DNA of 64,000 nt from Streptomyces venezuelae (lineage in GTDB: Bacteria > Actinomycetota > Actinomycetes > Streptomycetales > Streptomycetaceae): NCBI RefSeq assembly GCF_008642375.1, contig NZ_CP029194.1, forward strand, positions 4,944,501 through 5,008,500, in the 5' to 3' direction. Under the pieces are notes generated by a model, which saw only the letters and a program-made list of their open reading frames with translations, did not search any database and had not been told where the DNA came from. Made by a program: the position numbers and the translations under genes. This document shows, piece by piece, positions 24,671-33,051 of the stretch (positions within the stretch are counted from its first letter, which is position 1; every line of letters begins with the position of its first letter).

Positions 24671-25834
24671 TCAGTCGCGACCGAGCACCACCGTCCCCGA
24701 GGAGCAGAACCAGCCCCCCGTCCCCGACGCCACCGCCAGTCGCGGCAGCGAGCCGTCCGCCCGCCGCACCTGGAGCCCGGGCGCCTCCCCGCGCAGCTGC
24801 CGTACCGCCTCCACCAGCAGGAACAGCCCGCGCATCCCGGGATGGCAGGCCGAGAGCCCACCGCCGTCCGTGTTCACCGGCAGTCGCCCCTTCTCCCCGA
24901 AGAACGCCCCGCCCTCGCCCTTCGCGCAGAAGCCCAGGTCCTCCAGGGTCACCAGGGTCATGTAGGTGAAGGCGTCGTAGATCTCGGCGAGGTCGACGTC
25001 GGCCGGGCGCACCCCCGCCCGCTCGAAGGCGAGCCGGCCGCTGACCGCCGCCGGGGAGACCGTGAAGTCCTCCCACTCCGACATCGTGGTGTGCGAGACG
25101 TGCTCGCCCGTGCCGAGGACCCAGACGGGGGCCGTCCGGCAGTCCTTCACGTACTCCTCGGCGACCAGCAGCACCGCGCAGCCGCCGTCGCTGCGCAGGC
25201 AGCAGTGCAGCTTGGTGAACGGGTCCGCGATCATCGGCCCGTCCAGGACGTCGTCGACGGTGATCGGGTCCCGGAACATCGCCTCGGGGTTGAGCGCCGC
25301 GTTCGCCCGCGCCTCCACGGCGATCCCGGCGAGCTGCTCCAGGGTCGTCCCGTACTCGTGCATGTGGCGGCGGGCGGCCATCGCGTACTTGGCGATCAGG
25401 GTGTGCCCGTACGGGACTTCGAACTGCAGCGGGCCGCGTGAGCCGAAGGAGAGGTTCGCGGTGCGGCGCCGGGCCCGGATGTCGGCGCGGGCCGTGGAGC
25501 CGTACACGAGCAGCACCGCGTTCGCGTGGCCGGCGGCGATCGCGTCGGCGGCGTGCGCGGCCATGACCTCCCAGGTGGCGCCGCCGACGGCGGTCGAGTC
25601 CACCCAGCGGGGGCGCAGGCCCAGGTATTCGGCGACCTCGACCGGGGCGAGCGTGCCGAGCCCCGTCGAGGCGAGGCCGTCGATCAGCGAGCGGTCGAGG
25701 CCGCTGTCCGCGAGGGCGCGCCGGGCGGCCTGGGCGTGGAGTGCGTACGGGGTGGCCTCGTCGACGCGTCCGCAGTCGGAGAGGGAGACGCCGACGACGG
25801 CGACGCGGCGGGGGCTGCGTGGAGTGGCGACCAT
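24671..25834 (-). CDS. Thiolase-superfamily protein (lipid-transfer/Ltp-like)
   Basis: 387-residue thiolase-fold protein resembling the SCP-x/Ltp proteins of actinobacterial steroid side-chain breakdown. At the usual nucleophile position (CATG in SCP-x thiolases) it reads VGGATWEVMAAHAADA, without Cys. DLAEIYDAFTYMTLVTLEDLGFC and GGLSACHPGMRGLFLLVEAVRQLRG are conserved C-terminal blocks. Loss of the Cys suggests a retro-aldolase or other non-thiolytic role, as in Ltp2. ATG 25834 lies 4 bases from an operator of the CTGACG family. It diverges from the acyl-CoA dehydrogenase gene. Confidence 0.8.
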   Translation of the reverse strand: MVATPRSPRRVAVVGVSLSDCGRVDEATPYALHAQAARRALADSGLDRSLIDGLASTGLGTLAPVEVAEYLGLRPRWVDSTAVGGATWEVMAAHAADAIAAGHANAVLLVYGSTARADIRARRRTANLSFGSRGPLQFEVPYGHTLIAKYAMAARRHMHEYGTTLEQLAGIAVEARANAALNPEAMFRDPITVDDVLDGPMIADPFTKLHCCLRSDGGCAVLLVAEEYVKDCRTAPVWVLGTGEHVSHTTMSEWEDFTVSPAAVSGRLAFERAGVRPADVDLAEIYDAFTYMTLVTLEDLGFCAKGEGGAFFGEKGRLPVNTDGGGLSACHPGMRGLFLLVEAVRQLRGEAPGLQVRRADGSLPRLAVASGTGGWFCSSGTVVLGRD

Positions 25835-25838
25835 GAAT

Positions 25839-25853
25839 CTGACGGTACATCAG
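25839..25853. promoter_or_regulatory. CTGACG-family operator, site A
   Basis: CTGACG-GTA-CATCAG has one mismatch to the palindrome CTGACG-N3-CGTCAG. It lies 4 bases before the start codon of the minus-strand thiolase-like gene, so a bound repressor would cover its translation start or promoter. Confidence 0.7.
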
Positions 25854-25909
25854 ATCGGCTGAATCGGGACCGGCGCTTCTCTGGGCAACCGGCACTGTAC
25901 CGCCCTAGC

Positions 25910-25924
25910 ATGACGGACCGTCAG
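25910..25924. promoter_or_regulatory. CTGACG-family operator, site B
   Basis: ATGACG-GAC-CGTCAG has one mismatch to CTGACG-N3-CGTCAG; the inner 13 bases TGACGGACCGTCA form a perfect palindrome. It lies 16 bases before the acyl-CoA dehydrogenase start. Confidence 0.75.
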
Positions 25925-25940
25925 ATACGGAGGGAGCTCC

Positions 25941-27272
25941 ATGGACGCCGCCGACACAGCAGCCGACGCCGACACAGCGGCCGACGCCGCCGCGCTCACC
26001 GAGGAGCAGCAGAAGATCCGCCGCACCCTGCGGGACCTGCTCGCCGAACGGACCGGACCGGAGGAGAACCACGCCGCCACCGCCACCCCCGAGGGGTACG
26101 ACCCCGAGCTCTGGGCCCGGCTGTCCGGCACCCTCGGCCTCGCGGGCCTCGCCCTCCCCGCGGAGTACGGAGGCGGTGGCCACGGACCCGCCGGACTCGC
26201 CCTCGCCTGCGAGGAGACCGGCCGCGCCCTCGCGCCCTCCCCGCTCCTCGCCACCGCCGTGCTCGCCGCCCCGCTGATCGCGGCCCTCGGCACCCCCGCC
26301 CAGCGCGCCGAACTCCTCCCGCGCCTCGTCGACGGGAGCCTGACCTGCGCCCTCGCCGTCCCGGGCGGCTCCCTCGCGCTCGCCCTCGGCCTGACCGGCG
26401 ACAACACGGCGGAGGACTGGTCGGGCGGCGGCCGGGCCGGCGGGATCCAGGCGCGCGCCGTGCCCGGGGACGGCGCCGGGGCCGGGGGTGTGGGTGTGGG
26501 CGGTGCCGGGGACGGAGCCGGCGCCGACGGGCGCGGCGCCGGCGTCGGCTCCGGTGGCTGGCGGCTGTACGGGGAGGCCGCCCAGGTCCTCGACGGGCAC
26601 AGCGCGGACCTGCTCCTCGTCGCCGCCCACACCGGCGGCTTCGCCCGCAGCCGCACGCTCCTCTTCCTCGTGCGGGAGCGGGAGGGCGGGATCCCCGGGC
26701 TCGTACGGACCCGGCGGACCGCCCTCGACCTCACCCGCCCCCACGCCACCGTCGAACTCCGGGACGCCGAGGCCGAACTCCTCGGCGAGGAACCGGCCGA
26801 CGTCCTCGGCGCGCTCGCGGCCACCGGCCGCACCGCCGCCGTGATGCTCGCCGCCGAGGCGGTCGGCGCCGCCGGTGCCGCGCTCGACCGGGCCATCGCC
26901 GGCCTCGGCCCGCGCGCCCGCCCCGGCCACCGGCCCGCCAGTGCCCTCCAGGCGGCCAGGAGCACCCTCGCCGACCTCTACGTCCGGGTCGAGGCCGCCC
27001 GCTCCCTGACCTACTGCGCGGCCAGGGAGCCCGGAACCGGTCCCGGAACCGGTCCCGAGAGCGGGCCGCTCGCGCTCGCCCAGGCCCTGGAGGCCCTGCG
27101 CGCCACGGCGGGCGAGGGCGTCCGGCTCCACGGAGGCGGCACCACCGGGGAACGGGAGGCGCGGCTCTTCTACCAGCGGGCCGCCTCCGACGAACTGCTC
27201 TTCGGACCCGCCCGGCGGCTGCGCGCCCGGGCGGCGGAACGGACCGGACTCTTCGGAGAGGTGGCGGCCTAG
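25941..27272 (+). CDS. Acyl-CoA dehydrogenase-family protein (possibly a non-catalytic subunit)
   Basis: 443-residue acyl-CoA dehydrogenase-like flavoprotein. The N-terminal helical domain (GLAGLALPAEYGGGGHGPAGLALACEETGRAL) is typical. A Gly/Ala-rich insertion of about 30 residues near 175-205 (GDGAGAGGVGVGGAGDGAGA) is unusual. The C-terminal domain is short, and the R-x-Q-F-G-R-x-I-x-x-F-Q motif is degenerate (RARPGHRPASALQAARS). I cannot locate the catalytic Glu. In steroid catabolism such degenerate chains pair with a catalytic FadE in a heterotetramer; no second FadE is visible in the window. GGAGG precedes ATG 25941. Confidence 0.78.
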   Translation: MDAADTAADADTAADAAALTEEQQKIRRTLRDLLAERTGPEENHAATATPEGYDPELWARLSGTLGLAGLALPAEYGGGGHGPAGLALACEETGRALAPSPLLATAVLAAPLIAALGTPAQRAELLPRLVDGSLTCALAVPGGSLALALGLTGDNTAEDWSGGGRAGGIQARAVPGDGAGAGGVGVGGAGDGAGADGRGAGVGSGGWRLYGEAAQVLDGHSADLLLVAAHTGGFARSRTLLFLVREREGGIPGLVRTRRTALDLTRPHATVELRDAEAELLGEEPADVLGALAATGRTAAVMLAAEAVGAAGAALDRAIAGLGPRARPGHRPASALQAARSTLADLYVRVEAARSLTYCAAREPGTGPGTGPESGPLALAQALEALRATAGEGVRLHGGGTTGEREARLFYQRAASDELLFGPARRLRARAAERTGLFGEVAA

Positions 27273-27743
27273 ATGCCCGTCGGCGTGAGACTGATGCAGA
27301 AGGTGTCCTCGACCCGGACGTTCGCCCGGATCGCCCCGCACGTCATCCCCGCGATGGACAAGGCCGTGCACCGGCTGACCGGGGGAAAGGTGCTGCTCAG
27401 CGCCCGGATGCTGCCGGGCGTGATCCTCACCGCGCGGGGCGCGAGGAGTGGCCTGCCGCGGGTGACGCCGCTCGCCTGCATGCCGGAGCCGGACGGCGGC
27501 TGGCTGCTCATCGGCTCCAACTTCGGCCGGCCGGGCCACCCCGCCTGGACGGCGAACCTCCTCGCCCACCCGGACGTCGAGGTCAACTGGCGGGGTGAGG
27601 ACATCCCCGTACGGGCGGAGCTCCTCGCGGGGGAGGCGCGGGCGGCGGCCTGGAAGGCGGCGCTCGGGTTCTGGCCGCCCTACGCCACGTACCAGCAGCG
27701 GGTGGAGCGGGAGATCAGGCTCTTCCGGCTGACCCGGCGCTGA
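27273..27743 (+). CDS. Deazaflavin (F420)-dependent nitroreductase-family protein (Ddn-like)
   Basis: 156-residue protein of the FDOR-A/Ddn family. These split-barrel proteins reduce substrates with F420H2. VILTARGARSGLPRVTPLACMPEPDGGWLLIGSNFGRPGHPAWTANLLAHPDVEVNWRGE contains the G-x-R/K-SG-x-x-R-x-x-P-L, the GS-x-x-G and the HP-x-W-x-x-N-L motifs that define it. The start ATG 27273 directly follows the stop of the dehydrogenase gene, so the two are co-expressed. The cofactor source in this window is fbiC at the right end. Substrate unknown. Confidence 0.87.
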   Translation: MPVGVRLMQKVSSTRTFARIAPHVIPAMDKAVHRLTGGKVLLSARMLPGVILTARGARSGLPRVTPLACMPEPDGGWLLIGSNFGRPGHPAWTANLLAHPDVEVNWRGEDIPVRAELLAGEARAAAWKAALGFWPPYATYQQRVEREIRLFRLTRR

Positions 27744-27775
27744 GACTCCCTTCGCATTCTCCGGCCGGGAAACGC

Positions 27776-27832
27776 CGACGCCGACGGCGGTATCCGCTCC
27801 GTGGGGGCGGAGCGGGACCGCCGTCGGCGTCG
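27776..27832. terminator. Nested bidirectional hairpin terminator
   Basis: A perfect 16-bp outer stem (27776-27791 with 27817-27832) encloses a second perfect 7-bp stem CCGCTCC/GGAGCGG (27794-27800 with 27809-27815). It separates the Ddn-like gene from the convergent TetR gene and is one of the strongest hairpins in the window. Confidence 0.85.
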
Positions 27833-27863
27833 ACGACAGGACGGGTGGAGGAGGAGGGAAGGG

Positions 27864-28511
27864 CTATCTGGTCGGCTTCTTGCCGGTGATGCCCAGGTGG
27901 ACCAAGAGGGCGAGGTTCGGCTTGAGTTCGGCCTGCTTGACGCCCCAGGTCTGGAAGCCCTTCTGGTGACCGGCGACCGAGGCCAGCATCGCCACCAGGG
28001 AGCCCGCCATGGCGGCCGGGTTGACCTCCTTGTCGACCTTGCCCTTGGCCTGGAGCTCCTTCACCGCGTCCGTGAGGGAGTTGGTGACCGAGTTCAGGAT
28101 CTTCATGCGGATCTTGTAGAACCTCTTGTCGCCCTCGGCGGCACCGAGGTCCACGACACGGAGGATCGCGTCGTGCTTGCGCCAGAAGTCCAGGAAGCCT
28201 TCGACGAGTTCCTCCGAGGTCTGCCAGCCGGCCTTGCCGACCCAGGAGCGGCCGGAGACGAGCTCGGTCAACCCGGCGCCCTCCTTGGCCATTTCCTCCG
28301 CGATCTCGAGAACGGCACCCTCGACGTCCGGGAAGTACTGATAGAACGTCGCGGGTGAAGTACCCGCCTTCCGGGCCACATCGATGACCTTGACGTCCCG
28401 GTAGGGCGAGGAGCTGAGCATCTCACCGAGGCAGTCGAGCAGCTTCTGCCGCGTCGCCTGACCGCGTCGTCCGGCCACGCGGCCGTCGACGGTGCGTACT
28501 TGTCCTGTCAT
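27864..28511 (-). CDS. TetR-family regulator, likely master of the CTGACG regulon
   Basis: 215-residue TetR protein. The HTH domain is RQKLLDCLGEMLSSSPYRDVKVIDVARKAGTSPATFYQYFPDVEGAV. The C-terminal ligand domain is long and helical. It follows the acyl-CoA dehydrogenase and Ddn-like genes but is read convergently. Its ATG (28511-28509) lies inside a 15-bp element, CTGTCATGCCGTCAG, that is a degenerate copy of the operator in front of the catabolic genes, which suggests autoregulation. I infer that it represses those genes until an acyl-CoA ligand binds. That link rests on the operator match alone. Confidence 0.85.
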   Translation of the reverse strand: MTGQVRTVDGRVAGRRGQATRQKLLDCLGEMLSSSPYRDVKVIDVARKAGTSPATFYQYFPDVEGAVLEIAEEMAKEGAGLTELVSGRSWVGKAGWQTSEELVEGFLDFWRKHDAILRVVDLGAAEGDKRFYKIRMKILNSVTNSLTDAVKELQAKGKVDKEVNPAAMAGSLVAMLASVAGHQKGFQTWGVKQAELKPNLALLVHLGITGKKPTR

Positions 28512-28519
28512 GCCGTCAG
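28505..28519. promoter_or_regulatory. Degenerate CTGACG-family operator over the TetR start, site H
   Basis: CTGTCA-TGC-CGTCAG keeps one perfect half-site and has two mismatches in the other. It spans the start codon of the TetR gene. A weaker site on the regulator's own gene is common in autoregulated TetR systems. Confidence 0.5.
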
Positions 28520-28670
28520 CTTACCGAGGGGGGATCGGCGCGCGATTCGGCCGAGTGCAAATGGGGTGCGGCCCTGCTCCGGGCGCGTTCCACGAGGTCG
28601 GCGCGGCGTGGCGGCCCGGCGCGGAGGGGGCGGGTTCAAGCCACGGGGAGGGCAGGTCGCGGAGGCCGCG

Positions 28671-28718
28671 GATCGGCCGACGGATCGGCCGACGGATCGG
28701 CCGACGGATCGGCCGACG
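28671..28718. repeat. Four tandem copies of a 12-bp unit in a 365-bp gene-free stretch
   Basis: GATCGGCCGACG is repeated four times without change, ending in GGG. Each unit contains the self-complementary core CGGCCG, so several alternative hairpins can form. The stretch 28512-28876 otherwise holds no gene that I can support. Near its right end, an AT-richer area (ATAAATCGCCTTTATG around 28811-28826) is probably the promoter of the VOC gene. The repeat could be a protein-binding array or slippage product. Confidence 0.8.
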
Positions 28719-28876
28719 GGCCCCGTACCCGAATAGGCTTATGAACAGCCTGTGGACAACTTCGGTGGACAACCCAAGCGTCCCAAGGGATCCGGGCCCG
28801 CGGCAGACCCATAAATCGCCTTTATGTTCCCATGTCGGGGCGTGCGGGAGGCCCTCCGCCGTCCTAGCGTGGAGCC

Positions 28877-29662
28877 ATGGCCGTACGCACTGAGGGCACC
28901 CCGTGCTGGGTGGACGCGCAGCTTCCCGATCTCGAAGCGGGCAAGCGCTTCTACGGCGAGCTCTTCGGCTGGACCTTCGACCCCGACCGCGACGAAGCCC
29001 TCCTCGACGGACGCCGGGTCGCCGGGCTCCTCCCCAAGCGGGACGGCCGCATGCCCACCACCTGGACCGTCTACCTCGCCACCGAGAACGCGGGCACCCT
29101 CGCCGCCCGGATCAAGGCCGCAGGCGGGCAGATGGTCATGGAGCCCTACCCCGTCGGCCCGTTCGGCGTCATGGCGCTGGCCGCCGACCCCGGCGGCGCC
29201 GTCTTCGGGCTCCGCCAGGCCGGCGACGACGACGGCTTCGAGGCGACGAACGAGCCGGGCGCCTTCTGCTGGATGGAGGTGTACACCCGCCGGCCTGACG
29301 CCGTCGACACCTTCTACGCCACCGTCTTCGGCTATCTCGGCCGCCAGGCCGACGCCGACGACGAGGGCCGGGACCCCGGCTTCGACTACCGCGTCTGGTC
29401 GCCCCCCGGCTCCCGGCCCGGCGACGACAGCGCCTTCGGCGGGCGCGCGGTCATCAGCGACGACTTCCCCGCCGAGATGCCCGGCCACGTCCTCGTCTAC
29501 TTCGTCGTCGTCGACTGCGACGAGGCCTGCGAGACCACCGTCCGGCTCGGCGGCCGGGTCGCCACCCCGCCCTTCGACACCCCGCACGGCCGCATCGCCG
29601 TCCTCCACGACAACCAGGGCGCCCGCTTCGCCGTCCTCTCGGAGCCGTCCTCCACGGTGTGA
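28877..29662 (+). CDS. Two-domain VOC (glyoxalase-fold) protein
   Basis: 261 residues forming two vicinal-oxygen-chelate domains in tandem. The first starts TPCWVDAQLPDLEAGKRFYGELFGWTF, the second EPGAFCWMEVYTRRPDAVDTFYATVFGY. Each has a beta-alpha-beta3 layout and the common FYGELFGW / FYATVFGY helix signature. The first putative metal His is replaced by W/V, so classical glyoxalase I metal binding looks incomplete. Double-VOC proteins of this size in Streptomyces are often of unknown function or linked to resistance or hydroxylation. It stands alone between the repeat region and a kinase gene. Confidence 0.8.
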   Translation: MAVRTEGTPCWVDAQLPDLEAGKRFYGELFGWTFDPDRDEALLDGRRVAGLLPKRDGRMPTTWTVYLATENAGTLAARIKAAGGQMVMEPYPVGPFGVMALAADPGGAVFGLRQAGDDDGFEATNEPGAFCWMEVYTRRPDAVDTFYATVFGYLGRQADADDEGRDPGFDYRVWSPPGSRPGDDSAFGGRAVISDDFPAEMPGHVLVYFVVVDCDEACETTVRLGGRVATPPFDTPHGRIAVLHDNQGARFAVLSEPSSTV

Positions 29663-29799
29663 GGCATCCGCTCCGGATGGCTCCGAAATGAGGTGTGACA
29701 CCCCGATCCGCCCCCGGGTTCGCAACCAGGCCCTCGGACAGGAAGAATCAGGGCCACGGGGCCGTACCCTCATGGCCCGTACGGGGAGGTGGCAGGCAA

Positions 29800-32256
29800 G
29801 TGGAACAGCTGACGCAGCACGACCCGAGACGTATCGGGCCCTTCGAGGTGCTGGGCCGGCTCGGCGCGGGCGGAATGGGCCTGGTCTATCTCGCGCGATC
29901 GGCCTCGGGCCGGCGCGTGGCGATCAAGACCGTGCGCACGGAGCTCGCCGAGGACCAGCTGTTCCGGGTCCGCTTCACCCGGGAGGTGGAGGCCGCCCGG
30001 GCGGTCTCGGGCTTCTACACGGCCGCCGTGGTGGACGCCGACCCGCGTGCCGCCGTGCCGTGGCTGGCCACCGCCTATGTCCCGGCGCCCTCGCTCGAAG
30101 AGATAGTGAACGAGTGCGGGCCGCTCCCGGCCCAGGCCGTGCGCTGGCTCGCGGCCGGTGTCGCCGAGGCCCTCCAGTCCATCCACGGTGCGGGCCTGGT
30201 CCACCGCGACCTCAAGCCCTCCAACGTCCTCGTCGTCGAGGACGGTCCCCGGGTGATCGACTTCGGCATCGCGTCGGGCGTCTCCAACACGCGCCTGACC
30301 ATGACCAACGTCGCCGTCGGCACCCCCGCCTACATGTCGCCCGAGCAGGCCCGCGACTCGCGCAGCGTCACCGGCGCGAGCGACGTCTTCTCGCTGGGCT
30401 CCATGCTGGTCTTCGCCGCCACCGGCCACGCGCCCTTCCACGGCGCCAACCCGGTCGAGACCGTCTTCATGCTGCTCCGCGAAGGCCCCGACCTGGAGGG
30501 CCTGCCCGAGGAGCTGCGGCCCCTCATCGACTCCTGCATGCAGATGGACGTCACCCGGCGGCCCAGCCCGGCCGACCTCCAGGCCCAGCTCGCCCCGCAC
30601 CTCTTCGGTCCCGGCAGCGACGACAGCGGTACGGCCTCGGCCTGGCTGCCGCACCGCGCCACCGCCATGATCGAGGCCCGGCGCAACGGCGGCCGCACCG
30701 CCCCCGGGCCGGCCGCGCCGCCGATGCCGCCGCGACCGCCCCGCGAGCCCGCCGACCGGTCCGGTGACCCGCGCTCCCCGGAGCCAGGCCCCCGGCACCC
30801 CGAGCCCTCGCACGCCGGCGGCCGGCAGCCCGAGCCCGCGCACCTCGGCGGCCGGCACGCCGGTCCCGCCGAGAGCGCCGGCGGCCCCGTCCGGCTGGGC
30901 GGCGCCACCGTCCCGATCGGCCCCGGTCCCCGGGTCTCCGACACCCGGGCCGCGCTCGCCGTCGGCCGGAGCGCCGACGCGGGCCCGGCGACCGGCTGGA
31001 TCCGGCCGCCCGCCGGCGGTCCCCACGGCGCCGAGCCCGGCCCGCTCCCGGGCTCCCGCCCCGTCGCCGTACCCCCGCAGGGGGATCCGGCCGCCCCGGC
31101 GCAGCCGCCGGAGCCCGGTCCCTGGCGTCCCTGGCGCTTCCGGATGTCGAACGACGTCTGGGGCACCCCGGTCGTCGACGGCGACCTGCTCTACGTGACC
31201 TCCTTCGAGGTGCACGCGCTGGACACCGGGAGCGGCCGGCGCCAGTTCAAGACCCGGGACGTGGCCTGGTCGATGGCCGTCTCCTCGGGCCGTATCCACG
31301 CCTCCGACGGGCCCACGCTGTACGCGCTCGACGCGACCGACGGCAGCGAGCGCTGGCGGCTGCACACGGACGCCTGGGTGTACTCCCTCCGGGTGGACCG
31401 GGGCACTGTCGTCACCGGTACGCGCGGTGGCGGAGTCCAGGGCTGGGAGGCCTCCAACGGCGCAAAGCTGTGGGAGATCACCGGCGCCCAGACCGACTTC
31501 GAGACCCCGGAGGCGGGTCCCGCCGTGCACGGCGACACCGTGTACGTCTGGAAGGACGCCCGGCTCCAGGCCCTCGACGCCCGGACGGGTGTGGAGCGCT
31601 GGTCCTACCCGATCGGGGACGCCGCCTCCTGCGCCAACGTGCCGGTGCGGGTCGCCCCGGCCGAGGACGGCTGCGTGTACGTCTCCGCCGGCACCCGGGT
31701 CCTCTCGATCGACATCGCCGCCGGGCACGTCCGCTGGCACTTCGAGGCGCCCGCCGTCTTCCTCTCCCCGCCCGCGTTCGCTCCGGGACCGGCCGTCACG
31801 GGCGGCGGGGTGTACCTCTCCGACCACCTCGGCACGGTGTACGCGCTCGACGCCACGACCGGCCAGGACCGGTGGCGGATCGCGACCGAGCCGCGCCAGT
31901 CGGCCGAGCCGGTGCTCGTCGCCGACGGCAACGTCCATGTCGGCAGCGGCAGCGCGCTCTACACGCTCGACGCGGTCACCGGCACCCCGAGGTGGCGGTT
32001 CGCGGCGGGCGGTGAACTCGTCGGCTCCCCGGTCGTCGCCGACGGCCGGGTGCACTTCGGCTCCGCCGACCACGTCCTCTACACGCTGGACGCGACGGGC
32101 GGCCAGCTGCGCTGGAAGCTCGCCACGGGCGGCGAGATCACCGGCTCGCCGGTGGCGAAGGGCGGGGTCGTGTACGCGTGCAGCAAGGACCGCTGCGTGT
32201 ACGCGCTCGACGCGGTCAAGGGCACGGCCACGGGCAGGGGGCCCGCGCCCCGCTGA
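29800..32256 (+). CDS. Ser/Thr protein kinase with C-terminal PQQ/beta-propeller domain
   Basis: 818-residue Hanks-type kinase. The kinase domain spans about residues 14-270: glycine loop GRLGAGGMGLVYLA, Lys in VAIKTVR, catalytic loop HRDLKPSN near 134-141, DFG near 154-156, and GTPAYMSPEQ. A Pro/Gly-rich linker of ~170 residues follows, then from about residue 440 a series of PQQ-like repeats (YALDATDGSERW, LDARTGVERW, YALDATTGQDRW, YTLDAVTGTPRW, YTLDATGGQLRW) that fold as a beta-propeller. There is no transmembrane segment, so the sensor part lies in the cytoplasm unless exported. GTG 29800 has GGAGG about 10 bases upstream. Targets and ligand are unknown. Confidence 0.9.
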   Translation: MEQLTQHDPRRIGPFEVLGRLGAGGMGLVYLARSASGRRVAIKTVRTELAEDQLFRVRFTREVEAARAVSGFYTAAVVDADPRAAVPWLATAYVPAPSLEEIVNECGPLPAQAVRWLAAGVAEALQSIHGAGLVHRDLKPSNVLVVEDGPRVIDFGIASGVSNTRLTMTNVAVGTPAYMSPEQARDSRSVTGASDVFSLGSMLVFAATGHAPFHGANPVETVFMLLREGPDLEGLPEELRPLIDSCMQMDVTRRPSPADLQAQLAPHLFGPGSDDSGTASAWLPHRATAMIEARRNGGRTAPGPAAPPMPPRPPREPADRSGDPRSPEPGPRHPEPSHAGGRQPEPAHLGGRHAGPAESAGGPVRLGGATVPIGPGPRVSDTRAALAVGRSADAGPATGWIRPPAGGPHGAEPGPLPGSRPVAVPPQGDPAAPAQPPEPGPWRPWRFRMSNDVWGTPVVDGDLLYVTSFEVHALDTGSGRRQFKTRDVAWSMAVSSGRIHASDGPTLYALDATDGSERWRLHTDAWVYSLRVDRGTVVTGTRGGGVQGWEASNGAKLWEITGAQTDFETPEAGPAVHGDTVYVWKDARLQALDARTGVERWSYPIGDAASCANVPVRVAPAEDGCVYVSAGTRVLSIDIAAGHVRWHFEAPAVFLSPPAFAPGPAVTGGGVYLSDHLGTVYALDATTGQDRWRIATEPRQSAEPVLVADGNVHVGSGSALYTLDAVTGTPRWRFAAGGELVGSPVVADGRVHFGSADHVLYTLDATGGQLRWKLATGGEITGSPVAKGGVVYACSKDRCVYALDAVKGTATGRGPAPR

Positions 32257-32305
32257 CGACGGCTCCCCGCCGACGACGGCTCCCCGCCGACGACGGCTCC
32301 CCGCT
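32255..32305. repeat. Three tandem 17-bp repeats at the kinase stop codon
   Basis: The unit GACGACGGCTCCCCGCC occurs three times (the last ends in T) at 32255-32271, 32272-32288 and 32289-32305. The first copy overlaps the kinase stop codon and the last overlaps the stop of the convergent membrane-protein gene. Probably a slippage product; it leaves no spacer between the two genes. Confidence 0.85.
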
Positions 32306-32927
32306 ACCGCTGCGGGGGCCCGTCCCGCCGCGGTGGTCCGTCCTGCTCCGGGTCCCAGGTCGGGACGTCGTAGGGCTGCGTCGGGGCGGCGTGCGGGGCC
32401 GAGGCCTGCGGGTGGCGGTGCGGTCCGTCCGCGTCGTCCGTGACCGGCGGCGGCCCGTCCAACGTGGGGTGGGTGGGCCGCGGCTCGTGGTCCGCCCGGT
32501 CCAGCCGGTGCGTGCGGTGCCGGCCCGACATGACGAGCGCGCCGAGGAGCAGCAGCACCCCGCCGCCGAAGGCGTTGGCGACCCCGTCGCCCAGGCCCGT
32601 ACCGTCGCCGGAGATCACGAGGCTGCCCTCGGCCTGCCCGACACGCACCATCCAGAAGACCGTGAAGCCGAGGACGACGAGCCCGGCGAAAGCGACGAGG
32701 AGCCGGGAGCGCAGGGCGACCCCGAGGACCGTGACGAGGGCGGCGAAGGCGAAGGGCAGCAGGATCGAGCCGAGCAGGTCGGCCTTCGTGTCCGTGATGC
32801 CGGTGAACAGCTCGTCGATCGCGTAATCGCGTCCGTGACGGCCGTCGTACCAGGCACGGAAGGGGCTCCAGACGGCGGCCGTCGCTCCGGCGAGGGCCAG
32901 AACCGAGCCGATGACGTTGCGGATCAT
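32304..32927 (-). CDS. Membrane protein with Pro/His-rich tail, unknown function
   Basis: 207-residue protein with four likely transmembrane segments: IGSVLALAGATAAVWSPF, LLGSILLPFAFAALVTVLG, LLVAFAGLVVLGFTVFWMV and VANAFGGGVLLLLGALVM. A hydrophilic C-terminal tail of ~70 residues rich in Pro, His and Asp follows. AGGAGG lies 6 bases before ATG 32927. It is convergent with the kinase gene. It could be a kinase substrate or partner on context alone. No family recognised. Confidence 0.7.
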   Translation of the reverse strand: MIRNVIGSVLALAGATAAVWSPFRAWYDGRHGRDYAIDELFTGITDTKADLLGSILLPFAFAALVTVLGVALRSRLLVAFAGLVVLGFTVFWMVRVGQAEGSLVISGDGTGLGDGVANAFGGGVLLLLGALVMSGRHRTHRLDRADHEPRPTHPTLDGPPPVTDDADGPHRHPQASAPHAAPTQPYDVPTWDPEQDGPPRRDGPPQR

Positions 32928-33051
32928 CTGTCGGCCTCCTGGACGGTCCGGCTCTCGCTCCCGACGCTACGCCGGGTGCGGGGGGCCCGCCATTTGCGGC
33001 CCGGAACATGCCCTAGGGTGTGGCGCGGACACGACAGCACGAGGAGGGCCG

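Noticed and set aside
28671..28718. CRISPR-like array
   Set aside because: The 12-bp units have no spacers and there are no cas genes.
28492..28893. Small frames with RPTD or RRPI repeats
   Set aside because: They arise from the 12-bp tandem DNA repeat, lack ribosome sites and have no homology.
29770..33009. A 1,079-codon open frame antisense to the kinase and its neighbours
   Set aside because: Its product is Arg/Gly/Pro-rich with no family signal, while the opposite strand encodes a clear kinase. It is a high-GC shadow.
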